Origin: Sulfurospirillum sp001602955
GTDB lineage: Bacteria > Campylobacterota > Campylobacteria > Campylobacterales > Sulfurospirillaceae
DNA: 64,000 nucleotides
Direction of reading: 5' to 3'
Assembly: GCA_001602955.1 (NCBI GenBank)
Contig: LVAC01000018.1
Coordinates: 1-64,000 of the forward strand
The stretch's first letter is position 1; each line of letters begins with the position of its first letter. Below, one piece after another: positions 24,900 to 33,829 of the stretch. Made by a program: the position numbers and the translations under genes. Below the pieces are notes generated by a model. It was not told the DNA's origin. It saw only the letters and a list, made by a program, of their open reading frames with translations, and made no database searches.

Positions 24900-25499
24900 A
24901 TGAAATACCCTCTTTTTTTCGAAGCGATCGAGGGCATTTGCCTTTACGATGCCCTCTCCGAAGCGTTAGGAACGTTTGAAGACGGTATCGTTTCGTTCAC
25001 GTATCTAGACGTCGTTAAAAATGCGGGACACAGTTGTCCGACGATCGCCGGTGCGTATCTTAGCGTGCGTGAAGGGCTTAAGGCGTTATACGAAGGGAAA
25101 ATGCCTGAGAGAGGCAATATCGCCGTTTTTTTTCGCGACGCTAAAGAACAGGGTGCGACGGGCGTGGTAGCCAATGTTTTTTCGTTGATAAGCGGTGCAA
25201 CCGATACGTGGGGATTTAAGGGTATCGGTACGCGCTTTTCACGCACGGATCGCCTCTTTTTTCAAGCCAATATCGCGACGCCGATCAAAATCGAACGACT
25301 CGATACGCATCAAAGCGTAGGCATTACGTACGATCCTTCCTGCATTCGGGGCGATTCGCGTTTGCAACCGCTTATGAACAAACTTGCGCAAGAGAGCTTA
25401 TCGTTTGAAGAAAAAACACTGTTTGAAATGCTCTGGCAAGAAAGAGTTCGAAAAATTTTAGAAAATTTTGATAAAGTAATAACGCTAAACCTAGATTAA
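24900..25499 (+). CDS. FmdE-like protein (formylmethanofuran dehydrogenase subunit E domain)
   Basis: 199 residues, cytoplasmic. The block GHSCPTIAGAYLSVREGLKAL is the FmdE signature (His-x-Cys-Pro followed by a helix), and VFFRDAKEQGATG and CIRGDSR supply other conserved positions. In non-methanogens FmdE-like proteins are often near molybdenum or tungsten enzymes and may bind a metal or pterin; no function is proven. AAAGGAG lies before the ATG. The gene stands at the end of the triple RNA leader, so it is probably controlled by it. The Cache-GGDEF-EAL gene follows after about 17 bases. Confidence 0.8.
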   Translation: MKYPLFFEAIEGICLYDALSEALGTFEDGIVSFTYLDVVKNAGHSCPTIAGAYLSVREGLKALYEGKMPERGNIAVFFRDAKEQGATGVVANVFSLISGATDTWGFKGIGTRFSRTDRLFFQANIATPIKIERLDTHQSVGITYDPSCIRGDSRLQPLMNKLAQESLSFEEKTLFEMLWQERVRKILENFDKVITLNLD

Positions 25500-25516
25500 C
25501 ATTGTCGGAGAAGAGG

Positions 25517-28402
25517 TTGCTAAACCTTAGGAAACAAAATATTACGAAATGGATTGTTTTTTTACCCGCTTCCGCCATTTTATTGACGTTCTTAATGATC
25601 GTAACGATCGTGGTTTCGACCGAACGTACCGAATATAAAAAAGCGTTGGAAGCGGCTCGAATCGATTATGTGAAACGCTCAAAACTGCAAGCCAAAGAGC
25701 GTATCGATAAAATCGTCGAGTACGTCAATGAAAACGAGAAAATTTTGATGAGCGAAGTGCAAGAAGATGTGAAAAATCTTGTGAACCTTGCCTATCAAAT
25801 CAGCGAAGATACCTACCGAGAAAATACCCGCCTTCCTCGAGACGAGATTCTCGAAAAGATCAAAACCAAGCTCCGAAACACGCGCTTTTTCAATGACCTA
25901 AGCGGCTATTACGTCATCTTTAGTCTGGACGGTACCTGTGAGATGAACGGAATGGACCGTAGTTTGGAGGGAAAAAACTTTATCGATTTGCAAGATTCAA
26001 GCGGTCGCTACATTATGCGTGAAGGGTTGGCGCGCTTGAAAAAAGAGGAGGCGTTTGCAACGACGTACGAGTGGAAAAACTCGACGGACAAAGCACCTCG
26101 AAACAAAATAGGCTATATTCGCAGTTACAAGCCTTTAAATATTTACATCGCCAGCGGAAGGTATGAAGACGAAGTTCGCGAGCGTATCAAAAAAGAGACG
26201 CAAAAATTTCTTTTAAGCACGCGTTACGGCGAATACGGCTATATTTTTGCCTACGACTATTACGGCAATACGATTTCGCACGGCGATCACGCTTTGATAG
26301 GGCAAAATCGACTGAACGTCACGACCAATAACCAGTACATTATCCGCGACATCGTGGAAGGCGGAAAGCGCAACCTTGAAGGGTTTTTTATGACTTACGA
26401 GGCTTCGTACCACCCTGATAACCAAGACAAACGTAAAATCTCTTTCGTGCGCTCCATTCCTCAGTTTGAATGGGTTGTGGGTACGGGCGTTTATCTGATG
26501 GAAGAGAACAATGCGCTCGTGCAGCAAGAAGAAGCGTTAAAGACGAAAATGCAATCGACGCTGGTTAACATGTTAGCGGTTTCTATCATCATTATGCTCT
26601 TGGTAATGGGCGTAATGTTTTTTATTTCGACCAAACTGCGTTCGGTTTTAGCGCGCTACGAAAACCATCTCTTGCTCAATAATAAGCAAATCAAAGAGCA
26701 AAAACAGGTTTTTGAAACGCTCTACCAAAAATCGGCGGACGGTATTTGGCTGCTCAAAGAGGGGATTTTCGTCGATTGTAACGAAGCGATCGTGAAGATG
26801 TTTAAAGCCAAAAACAAAGACGTGCTCGTGAACGTGACCTTAGCCGATCTCTCTCCTAAAGTTCAACCCGACGAGCAAAGTTCGTACGAAAAAGCGTTGT
26901 GGATGAACGAGTTGGCATTAAAAAACGGTACGCATAAATTTGAGTGGCAAGTACGCGATTGTGAAGGAAAACTTTTTTGGATCAGCGTTATGATGACGAC
27001 GATTCATATGGATAAAGGCATCATTCAGCACTGTTCGGTTCGTGATATTACGATTCGAAAAGAGCTTGAAGAGGAGAATAAAAAACAAAAAAACCTTTTA
27101 ATGCACCAAGTCGAACACGATACGCTCACGGGACTGCCCAATCGTAACTTATTGCAAGATCGTTTGACGCAAGCGATTAAAAAAGCGAGTCGCGACAACA
27201 AAGTCTTGGGCGTGATGTTCGTGGACATCGATAAATTTAAAAATATTAACGACTCTTTGGGGCACGACGCCGGCGATATGCTTTTGAAGATTATAGCGGC
27301 AAGAATGCGTCAGAACGTTCGCGACACCGATACCGTCGCACGCTTGAGCGGAGATGAGTTTATCGTACTTTTAGACGGTTGTAAGGACGTTAGCGATATT
27401 TTTGTCGCTATCAAAAAACTCGTTTATTCGTTCCAAGAACCTTTTATTTTCGGAAACGAAAGTTTTCAGATCACGACCAGTATCGGCGTCAGCGTCTATC
27501 CGCACGACGGCGAAGCGGCAAGCAAGCTTTTAAAAAATGCCGATATTGCGATGTACAAGGCCAAATCAAAAGGGCGTAACCGTTACGTCTTTTTCGATCA
27601 AGAGATGAACCAAGAGACCAACGAGCATTTGGAAATCGAAAAAAACTTGCGCAAAGCACTTGAACGCGAAGAATTCGTCATATATTACCAACCGCAGATC
27701 AACTTGCAAACGGAACGTATCGTCGGACTGGAAGCTTTGATTCGCTGGAATCATCCGACGCGCGGGCTAACGACGCCGAATTATTTTATTCACGTCGCCG
27801 AAGAGAGCGAACTGATCGTCGAAATCGGCAATTGGGTCATCATCGAAGTCATGAAACAGATGAAATCGTGGTACGATCAAGGATTAAATCCGGGCAAAAC
27901 GGCGATCAACATTGCCGGAAAACAACTCGAATCAAGCGAGCTGATTAGCTTTTTAATTCAAAGTCTGCGTCAAAGCGGCTGTCGCCCCGAATGGCTCGAA
28001 ATGGAGATTGTCGAGCGTTTTATTATGAAAGATACGATCAAGTCGATTGCTTTATTGAAACGCTTTCGCGAATTGGGGCTTGATATTTCGATCGACGATT
28101 TCGGTACTGGGCACTCCTCTTTGGCGTATCTGAAACAATTGCCGATTACCAAGCTGAAAATCGATCAAAGTTTCGTACAAAGCCTTGAAGAGAGCAAAGA
28201 GGATCGCGCGATCGCCCGAACGATTATCGAGCTCGGACGCGGTTTGGGGCTCAAAGTCCTTGCCGAAGGCGTCGAGACGAAAGAGCAAAAAGAGTTTATC
28301 TACGCAAGCGGTTGCGAATTGATGCAAGGGTATCTTTTTAGTCGTCCCGTATGTGCGGAGGAGATTGAAACCATGCTCAAAAATCAAGGGCGTATGTTAT
28401 AA
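25517..28402 (+). CDS. membrane c-di-GMP signalling protein: Cache-PAS-GGDEF-EAL
   Basis: About 961 residues. Order: a transmembrane helix (about 10-32), a periplasmic double Cache sensor (about 45-340, with FNDLSGYYVIFSLDG and YGYIFAYDYYGNTISHGDH), a second transmembrane helix (about 350-372), PAS (about 395-510), GGDEF (about 530-695, signature SGDEF) and EAL (about 710-955, LEALIRW, DDFGTGHSSL, LAEGVET). The EAL residues look intact; SGDEF is a common active variant. It likely makes or breaks c-di-GMP in response to a small external ligand. The TTG at 25517 is chosen because GGAG lies 6 bases upstream; TTG at 25502 is possible. Confidence 0.9.
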   Translation: MLNLRKQNITKWIVFLPASAILLTFLMIVTIVVSTERTEYKKALEAARIDYVKRSKLQAKERIDKIVEYVNENEKILMSEVQEDVKNLVNLAYQISEDTYRENTRLPRDEILEKIKTKLRNTRFFNDLSGYYVIFSLDGTCEMNGMDRSLEGKNFIDLQDSSGRYIMREGLARLKKEEAFATTYEWKNSTDKAPRNKIGYIRSYKPLNIYIASGRYEDEVRERIKKETQKFLLSTRYGEYGYIFAYDYYGNTISHGDHALIGQNRLNVTTNNQYIIRDIVEGGKRNLEGFFMTYEASYHPDNQDKRKISFVRSIPQFEWVVGTGVYLMEENNALVQQEEALKTKMQSTLVNMLAVSIIIMLLVMGVMFFISTKLRSVLARYENHLLLNNKQIKEQKQVFETLYQKSADGIWLLKEGIFVDCNEAIVKMFKAKNKDVLVNVTLADLSPKVQPDEQSSYEKALWMNELALKNGTHKFEWQVRDCEGKLFWISVMMTTIHMDKGIIQHCSVRDITIRKELEEENKKQKNLLMHQVEHDTLTGLPNRNLLQDRLTQAIKKASRDNKVLGVMFVDIDKFKNINDSLGHDAGDMLLKIIAARMRQNVRDTDTVARLSGDEFIVLLDGCKDVSDIFVAIKKLVYSFQEPFIFGNESFQITTSIGVSVYPHDGEAASKLLKNADIAMYKAKSKGRNRYVFFDQEMNQETNEHLEIEKNLRKALEREEFVIYYQPQINLQTERIVGLEALIRWNHPTRGLTTPNYFIHVAEESELIVEIGNWVIIEVMKQMKSWYDQGLNPGKTAINIAGKQLESSELISFLIQSLRQSGCRPEWLEMEIVERFIMKDTIKSIALLKRFRELGLDISIDDFGTGHSSLAYLKQLPITKLKIDQSFVQSLEESKEDRAIARTIIELGRGLGLKVLAEGVETKEQKEFIYASGCELMQGYLFSRPVCAEEIETMLKNQGRML

Positions 28403-28403
28403 T
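28396..28403 (+). promoter_or_regulatory. extended -10 promoter inside the end of the GGDEF-EAL gene
   Basis: TGTTATAAT (TATAAT at 28398-28403) covers the stop codon of the upstream gene and lies 31 bases before the next start. Confidence 0.5.
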
Positions 28404-28434
28404 CATATAAAACGATGCAATAGGTTTATAAGCG

Positions 28435-29181
28435 ATGGTACGAAGAGCATTTTTAGGCTGGATGGGAGCGAGCGTTTTAAGCGGTACGGTGATGGCCGAT
28501 GAGATCAAGCACCCCGATATTTGGCTACGCGACGATCAGAAAGAGGTTTTTAACACGGTGCTCAAAAAGCTCGATCAGATCGAAAAGACGGTCGGCTATG
28601 CCAATTTTAATATCTTAAGTTTTGACGAAGCATTAAAAATCGCTAAAAATTTCTCCAAAATCGGTGCTTTTAGTCCGAGTGAACTTGCCTATATCGAAGA
28701 AGTATTTTACACCGATCCCGTGATTTACGGCTTTTACGGTAAAAAAACGGTTGAGAAACTTACCAGCGTCGTTGACGAAAAAGAGGTCGTTAAAATTCAA
28801 GGAAGCGGGCATTATCTCTTTAAAGGCGAATCGCAAGCCGCGCTTGAACGCATCGTCAAAGATATCGGTAAAACCGTTATTTTAACTTCCGGCGTACGAA
28901 GCGTCGTCAAACAACTCAATTTGCATTTGGAAAAAATCCGCGACGAAAAAGGCAACATTACCGTTGCGACGCGCTCTTTGGTGCCGCCGGCATACTCATA
29001 CCACACCGTAGGCGACTTTGACGTCGGTAAAAAAGGGTGGGGTGCTCAAAATTTTACCGCCGAATTTGCACGTACCGAAGAGTTCTGGAAGCTTCAAAAA
29101 TTGGCGTATATCTCCATGCGGTATACGCTTGGAAACGGAGACGGAGTGCGTTTCGAGCCGTGGCACGTGAAGATCGTATAG
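28435..29181 (+). CDS. D-alanyl-D-alanine carboxypeptidase family protein (VanY/M15-like)
   Basis: 248 residues. The N terminus (MVRRAFLGWMGASVLSG) looks like a twin-arginine or Sec signal, so it acts in the periplasm. M15 peptidase pieces are SGVRSVVKQLNLHLEKI, SYHTVGDFDVG (first zinc His and Asp) and FEPWHVKIV (last zinc His) at the C terminus. Such enzymes trim peptide stems of peptidoglycan. tsaD starts right after the stop codon. Confidence 0.88.
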   Translation: MVRRAFLGWMGASVLSGTVMADEIKHPDIWLRDDQKEVFNTVLKKLDQIEKTVGYANFNILSFDEALKIAKNFSKIGAFSPSELAYIEEVFYTDPVIYGFYGKKTVEKLTSVVDEKEVVKIQGSGHYLFKGESQAALERIVKDIGKTVILTSGVRSVVKQLNLHLEKIRDEKGNITVATRSLVPPAYSYHTVGDFDVGKKGWGAQNFTAEFARTEEFWKLQKLAYISMRYTLGNGDGVRFEPWHVKIV

Positions 29182-30183
29182 ATGATTTTAAGCATTGAAA
29201 GTAGCTGCGACGATAGCTCGATCGCGATTACGCGATTACGCGATAAAAAACTTCTTTTTCACAAAAAAATCTCTCAAGACGCGGAACACGCGAAATACGG
29301 TGGCGTCGTGCCCGAACTTGCCGCGCGTTTGCATGCGGTGACACTTCCTAAAATTTTAGAAGAAGCAAAGCCTTATTTTAACGAGCTTAAAGCCATCGCC
29401 GTCACTAATGAGCCGGGACTCTCCGTGAGCTTGGTGGAAGGTGTGAGCATGGCAAAAGCCCTTAGTGTTGCACTTGAACTTCCGCTTTTGGGCATTAATC
29501 ATCTCAAAGGGCATATCTGCTCTTTGTTTATCGAAGAGGAAACCCTGTTCCCGATGGACGTTTTACTGGTCTCTGGCGGGCATACGCAGCTTTTACATGT
29601 AAAGAGTTTGAACGAGATAAAACTGCTTGCAACCACGATGGATGACAGCTTTGGTGAGAGTTTTGATAAAGTGGGCAAAATGCTAGGACTTCCGTACCCT
29701 GCGGGTTCTATCATCGAAAAGTACGCCCAAAGAGGCGATGCAAAGCGGTTTGATTTTACGATTCCTTTGCAAGGCACTTCGTCAAAACTGCTTGCGTTTA
29801 GTTACTCGGGGCTTAAAAACCAAGTGAGGCTTTGCATCGAAGCATTGGGAACTTTGGATGAGCAAACGCTGTGCGATGTGTGTGCTTCGTTTCAACGAGT
29901 CGCCGTGGCACACCTGATGCAAAAAATCAAAAAAGCGTACAAAGAGCGAACCGTGGAGCATTTTGGTGTGGTGGGAGGCGCTAGTGCGAACCTCTACTTG
30001 CGCGGCGAGCTTGAGGCTTTTTGTGCCTCAAAAAAAGCACAACTTCACACCGCAAAAATGGAATTTTGCTCCGACAATGCCGCGATGATCGGGCGATGTG
30101 CGGTTGAAGCCTATGCGCAAAAAGCGTTTGTCCGTCTGGAAGATTTAAAAGTACGCAGTACGTCGAAAGATATTTTTTACTAG
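29182..30183 (+). CDS. tsaD: TsaD, tRNA threonylcarbamoyladenosine transferase subunit
   Basis: 333 residues. It has the ASKHA fold with MILSIESSCDDSS at the start, the metal histidines His107 and His111 in GINHLKGHICSL, and VSGGHTQLLHV and GGASANLYLR. With TsaB and TsaE it transfers threonylcarbamoyl to A37 of ANN-decoding tRNAs. The first 150 bases use CpG-rich codons, the rest CpG-poor codons, as if a recombination joint lies near 29340. It carries an exact TTACATGTAA at 29593. Its stop shares the bases CTAG with the stop of the convergent kinase gene. Confidence 0.96.
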   Translation: MILSIESSCDDSSIAITRLRDKKLLFHKKISQDAEHAKYGGVVPELAARLHAVTLPKILEEAKPYFNELKAIAVTNEPGLSVSLVEGVSMAKALSVALELPLLGINHLKGHICSLFIEEETLFPMDVLLVSGGHTQLLHVKSLNEIKLLATTMDDSFGESFDKVGKMLGLPYPAGSIIEKYAQRGDAKRFDFTIPLQGTSSKLLAFSYSGLKNQVRLCIEALGTLDEQTLCDVCASFQRVAVAHLMQKIKKAYKERTVEHFGVVGGASANLYLRGELEAFCASKKAQLHTAKMEFCSDNAAMIGRCAVEAYAQKAFVRLEDLKVRSTSKDIFY

Positions 30184-30698
30184 TTCTCAAAATAAACTTT
30201 AAGTTTATTTTCTAGCTCTATGCGTGAATCGTGTAACGATGTATGAGCGGTATCAATGATGATATGTTCTTGTTCCCACGGATGGTATTCTCGTTTAAAT
30301 ATATCTTGCCAAGTCGGGAGATGAAGATTTTTGATATCGGTTTTTCGTGTCTCAATACGCAAACGATGTTCTTTTGGATCCGAACATATTATTTCGATAT
30401 TGACAAATAAAGCGTTATGCGATAAAGCAACGGCTTCCCATTCCTCCCGAGTCATTTTCCATGGATTGCAACTATCGGCAATGACGCTTTGCCCAAGCGC
30501 AAGATTATCTCCGGCGATACGATAGGCTAGCCGATAGCCTTCTCCTTGAACTTTGTAATTGCATAAATCTTGTATGCCTTGCTCTATGGTATCAAGCCTA
30601 AGATAAGCGGCTTGCGTCGTGCGAGCCAATTCTTTTGCAATCGTCGTTTTACCGGCACCCGGAAGTCCTGAAAAAATATACACTATAGGTTGTTGCAT
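30180..30698 (-). CDS. P-loop kinase / AAA ATPase-like protein
   Basis: 172 residues, cytoplasmic. Walker A is FSGLPGAGKTTIAKELA near 10, followed by AYLRLDTIEQGIQDL, and ADSCNPWKMTREEWEAVA. This is the layout of small zeta-toxin/shikimate-kinase-like P-loop kinases (AAA_33 group), which phosphorylate small molecules. Substrate unknown. It lies 21 bases after murB on the same strand. AT-richer than its neighbours, so possibly acquired. Confidence 0.82.
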   Translation of the reverse strand: MQQPIVYIFSGLPGAGKTTIAKELARTTQAAYLRLDTIEQGIQDLCNYKVQGEGYRLAYRIAGDNLALGQSVIADSCNPWKMTREEWEAVALSHNALFVNIEIICSDPKEHRLRIETRKTDIKNLHLPTWQDIFKREYHPWEQEHIIIDTAHTSLHDSRIELENKLKVYFEN

Positions 30699-30719
30699 GG
30701 GTGCTACTTTATGTAAAAA

Positions 30720-31493
30720 TTATAAAATAATAATCTCTTCTTCCAGTCGGATGCCGAAACGTTTTAAAACTTCCTCTTTGACTTCGGTTATCAGCATGAT
30801 AGCTTCCTCGTAGGTTCCGCCGCCGAGATTGACCAAAAAGTTGGCGTGGACGTTGCTAAACATCATATTGCCAACGCGTTTGCCTTTAAAGCCTGCCTCT
30901 TCGATCAGTTTGCCTGCAAAGTGTCCCACGGGGTTTTTAAAACAGCTTCCGGCACTGGGTTCTTTGGGTTGATTGTCACGCATTTTTTTAAACATGGAGA
31001 GCAGATTTTCATCAAAACCGTTTTTACATGTAAAGGTAGCTTCGTAGATGACACCTTCTATTTTAGCGAAGCGGTAGCCGTGATCTATCTGCAATTTTTC
31101 CACCCAGCCGTGCTCGGTGCGAATGGCGATGAGGTTGTTGAAAATTTCCCACTCTTTAAGCCCCGCATTCATTGCTACCATGCCGCCAAGCGTTCCTGGA
31201 AGTTTTTGCATCAGTTCAAAGCTTGAGAGATCATGCTTTTTGGCAAAGGAGAGGATCTTCCCGCTCGGCGTCGCACCGCCTACATGTAAGATATTTTCTT
31301 CCAAACGGATAAAGTCAAATGTTTTGCCAAGCATTGCTAAAGGCGGCGGCGTAGGGCTTACCAAAAGGTTATTTGCACCGCCGATAATGGTGCAACCTTT
31401 GGGGCGCGGCGTGATAGAATCTAGCAGTAAGACATCCAGCGTGGGGCCGATTTTGATGCTGGAAAACGTGGAAAAATTGATGGATTTTGTCAT
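30720..31493 (-). CDS. murB: MurB, UDP-N-acetylenolpyruvoylglucosamine reductase
   Basis: 257 residues, the short type. It has an FAD-binding loop (CTIIGGANNLLVSPTPPP), LPGTLGGMVAMNAG near 115, and the substrate block EPSAGSCFKNPVGHFAGKLIEEAGFKG near 180, with the Ser that protonates the intermediate. MurB makes UDP-N-acetylmuramate for peptidoglycan. It starts directly after the fliQ stop. Two motif copies occur: TTACATGTAA at 31024 and CTACATGTAA at 31280. Codon use is CpG-poor. I recall fliQ-murB side by side in Campylobacter jejuni. Confidence 0.95.
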   Translation of the reverse strand: MTKSINFSTFSSIKIGPTLDVLLLDSITPRPKGCTIIGGANNLLVSPTPPPLAMLGKTFDFIRLEENILHVGGATPSGKILSFAKKHDLSSFELMQKLPGTLGGMVAMNAGLKEWEIFNNLIAIRTEHGWVEKLQIDHGYRFAKIEGVIYEATFTCKNGFDENLLSMFKKMRDNQPKEPSAGSCFKNPVGHFAGKLIEEAGFKGKRVGNMMFSNVHANFLVNLGGGTYEEAIMLITEVKEEVLKRFGIRLEEEIIIL

Positions 31494-31760
31494 CTAAAAA
31501 ACAAACGAGGGAATCATCTCGATCATACGGGTCGTAAACTCGATCATCATGTTCATCATCCACGGCATCGTAAAAATGGCGACGACGATCGTGATAAGAA
31601 TTTTAGGAACAAAACTCAGGGTCGATTCGTTGATTTGCGTAACGGCTTGGAAAATGCTGATCGCAAGACCCGCCACCATTCCCGCAAGCAGCATCGGCAA
31701 CGAGAGGTAGAGCGCTATTTTAAACGTTTCGACGCCCAAGCCGATGAGTTTTGCTTCCAT
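31494..31760 (-). CDS. fliQ: FliQ, flagellar export gate protein
   Basis: 88 residues with two transmembrane helices. It begins MEAKLIGLGVETFKIALYLS, has MLLAGMVAGLAISIFQAVTQ in the first helix region and VPKILITIVVAIFTMPWMM in the second. FliQ is a core part of the type III export gate (with FliP and FliR). The frame is open further upstream but that part lies in mqnD. The start at 31760 gives the standard length. mqnD ends 11 bases before it. Confidence 0.95.
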   Translation of the reverse strand: MEAKLIGLGVETFKIALYLSLPMLLAGMVAGLAISIFQAVTQINESTLSFVPKILITIVVAIFTMPWMMNMMIEFTTRMIEMIPSFVF

Positions 31761-31771
31761 AAACTTTTTCC

Positions 31772-32635
31772 TCAATCGTTTCGCAACGCTTCGTACTCTT
31801 TGGGGATCAAAAAGTCGCGCGCATGGATTTTTTGGTCGAAAAAGCCGTGGGTATATCCCAATGAAAAAAGCAAATCGATCGCTTCGTATTGGGCGTCGTT
31901 CATCTCGATAGAGTGTTCGTTGGCGTAAAGCCCGAGATACGTTTGCAGCGTGGCATGATCGACGCGTACGAGACGGCGTTCTAAGAGCATTTTTGAAAGC
32001 ATATTTTGGTGCGTATGGGCGATCTCTACGGCTCGGATCAATGCTTTTTCGCATTCGATGGCGCACAGTAGCGGCATTGAACGACGCAACGCCATACCGC
32101 CTAAAGGAAGCGGTAACTCTTTGGGACAAAGCTCTTTCCAAATATCCCAAAGCTCTTTTTCGACGACGAGGGTATCGTCGTAGCCGAGAATGCTTTCGTG
32201 AATCAAAACGCCCGCGTCGACTTCGCCTTGCAAAACGGCTTTTTCAATCTCTAAAAAGTTTTTGTAAATGATGCGAGCATCAGGATAAGCGATTTTGAAG
32301 AGCAGCGCGTTGGTCGTATGCGTTCCGCTCAGCGCGACTTTGAAATTGCGTTTGAGTTGGGTCTCTTTTTTCTTAATGAGCTTCGGTCCGTACCCTTCGC
32401 CGAAACTGACCGCCGTGCGAAGCAACGCGTAGTCGTTTCGAATTTTAGGATAGAGCGCAAAGCTGATTGCAGTGACGTCGTAAGTGTTTTTGAGTGCCTC
32501 AAGGTTCAACGTTTCGATGTCTAAAGCGATGTTGTCAAAGCGCATATCTTTAAGATCGACCCAACCGAATTTAATCGCGTAATACATAAAAATATCGTCG
32601 GCGTCGGGGGAATGCGCTACGGTTAATCTCCTCAA
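31772..32635 (-). CDS. mqnD: MqnD, 1,4-dihydroxy-6-naphthoate synthase (futalosine menaquinone pathway)
   Basis: 287 residues. The start LTVAHSPDADDIFMYYAIKFGWVD is characteristic, with SFGEGYGPKLI and the strand KVALSGTHTTNALLF, in a periplasmic-binding-protein-like fold that is cytoplasmic here (no signal peptide). MqnD converts cyclic dehypoxanthine futalosine to 1,4-dihydroxy-6-naphthoate. Menaquinone via futalosine is normal for Campylobacterota. It leads mqnD-fliQ-murB. Confidence 0.9.
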   Translation of the reverse strand: MRRLTVAHSPDADDIFMYYAIKFGWVDLKDMRFDNIALDIETLNLEALKNTYDVTAISFALYPKIRNDYALLRTAVSFGEGYGPKLIKKKETQLKRNFKVALSGTHTTNALLFKIAYPDARIIYKNFLEIEKAVLQGEVDAGVLIHESILGYDDTLVVEKELWDIWKELCPKELPLPLGGMALRRSMPLLCAIECEKALIRAVEIAHTHQNMLSKMLLERRLVRVDHATLQTYLGLYANEHSIEMNDAQYEAIDLLFSLGYTHGFFDQKIHARDFLIPKEYEALRND

Positions 32636-32751
32636 AACGATCCTTTAAAAATAGAGTGGCTTATTTTAGCATATTGCAGATTGAAATATTTTGAGAGCGG
32701 GTTTTAATTTTTCACTACAATCCGTTCAAAGGGCTTTTTCAAGCTCGAAAT

Positions 32752-32759
32752 GCTACAAT
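32752..32759 (+). promoter_or_regulatory. extended -10 promoter of recA
   Basis: TGCTACAAT (TACAAT at 32754-32759), 26 bases before the recA start. No LexA box is visible; Campylobacterota generally lack LexA. Confidence 0.5.
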
Positions 32760-32785
32760 AATATCATTACGGAAAAGGGTCATTC

Positions 32786-33829
32786 ATGCAAATTGACGAA
32801 AATAAGAAAAAAGCGTTAGACTTGGCGATTAAGCAGATCGATAAGGCGTTTGGAAAAGGTGCGCTCGTTAGACTCGGCGATCGCGTCGTCGAGCCGATCG
32901 CGTCGATTAGCACCGGTTCGCTCGGATTGGATTTAGCTTTGGGAATCGGAGGGATTCCTCAGGGACGTATTATCGAAGTGTACGGACCGGAAAGCTCGGG
33001 TAAAACGACGCTTTCGCTTCAAATTATCGCCGAAGCGCAAGCCAAAGGAAGCGTGTGTGCGTTTGTGGACGCAGAGCATGCCTTGGACGTAAAATACGCG
33101 GGCAATTTGGGCGTGGATATCGAAAACCTTTTGGTATCGCAACCGGATTTCGGCGAACAAGCACTCGACATCGTCGAGACCTTAGCCAGAAGCGGCGCGG
33201 TCGACGTGATCGTCATCGACTCCGTTGCGGCGTTAACGCCTAAAAGCGAGATCGAAGGCGATATGGGCGATTCACATGTAGGGCTTCAAGCGAGGCTGAT
33301 GAGTCAAGCACTCCGAAAGCTAACGGCGGTCGTTCATAAAATGAACACGACGGTTATTTTTATCAACCAAATTCGTATGAAAATAGGAACGATGGGATAC
33401 GGATCGCCCGAGACGACTACCGGCGGAAACGCTTTGAAATTTTACGCATCGGTACGGATCGACGTACGCAAGATCGCAACGCTGAAACAAGGCGAAGAGC
33501 AAATCGGTAACAGGGTCAAAGCAAAAGTCATTAAAAATAAAGTAGCGCCTCCGTTTCGTCAAGCAGAGTTCGATATTATGTTTGGAGAGGGTATCTCTAA
33601 AGAGGGCGAACTCGTCGATTACGGCGTTAAGCTCGATATTATCGATAAAAGCGGGGCATGGTTTAGCTACAACGAAACCAAACTCGGGCAAGGGCGTGAA
33701 AACGTGAAGGCCTTTTTGAAAGAAAATAAAGAACTAGCCATAGAAATCGAAGAAAAAATAAAACAAGCGATCAACGGCAATGCCATGGTCATGGCATGCG
33801 GAGCAGACGACATAAAGGACGATGAATGA
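32786..33829 (+). CDS. recA: RecA recombinase
   Basis: 347 residues. Walker A is GPESSGKTT at 67-75; VIVIDSVAALTPKSEIEGDMGD and the loop block QALRKLTAVV follow, then NQIRMKIGTMGYGSPETTTGG. RecA coats single-stranded DNA and drives strand exchange. The enolase gene starts inside its stop codon (4-base overlap), the arrangement I recall from Campylobacter. Confidence 0.98.
   Translation: MQIDENKKKALDLAIKQIDKAFGKGALVRLGDRVVEPIASISTGSLGLDLALGIGGIPQGRIIEVYGPESSGKTTLSLQIIAEAQAKGSVCAFVDAEHALDVKYAGNLGVDIENLLVSQPDFGEQALDIVETLARSGAVDVIVIDSVAALTPKSEIEGDMGDSHVGLQARLMSQALRKLTAVVHKMNTTVIFINQIRMKIGTMGYGSPETTTGGNALKFYASVRIDVRKIATLKQGEEQIGNRVKAKVIKNKVAPPFRQAEFDIMFGEGISKEGELVDYGVKLDIIDKSGAWFSYNETKLGQGRENVKAFLKENKELAIEIEEKIKQAINGNAMVMACGADDIKDDE

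Noticed and set aside
31761..32150. N-terminal extension of fliQ into mqnD
   Set aside because: FliQ is always about 88-90 residues; the added part is the other frame of mqnD and is Arg-rich.
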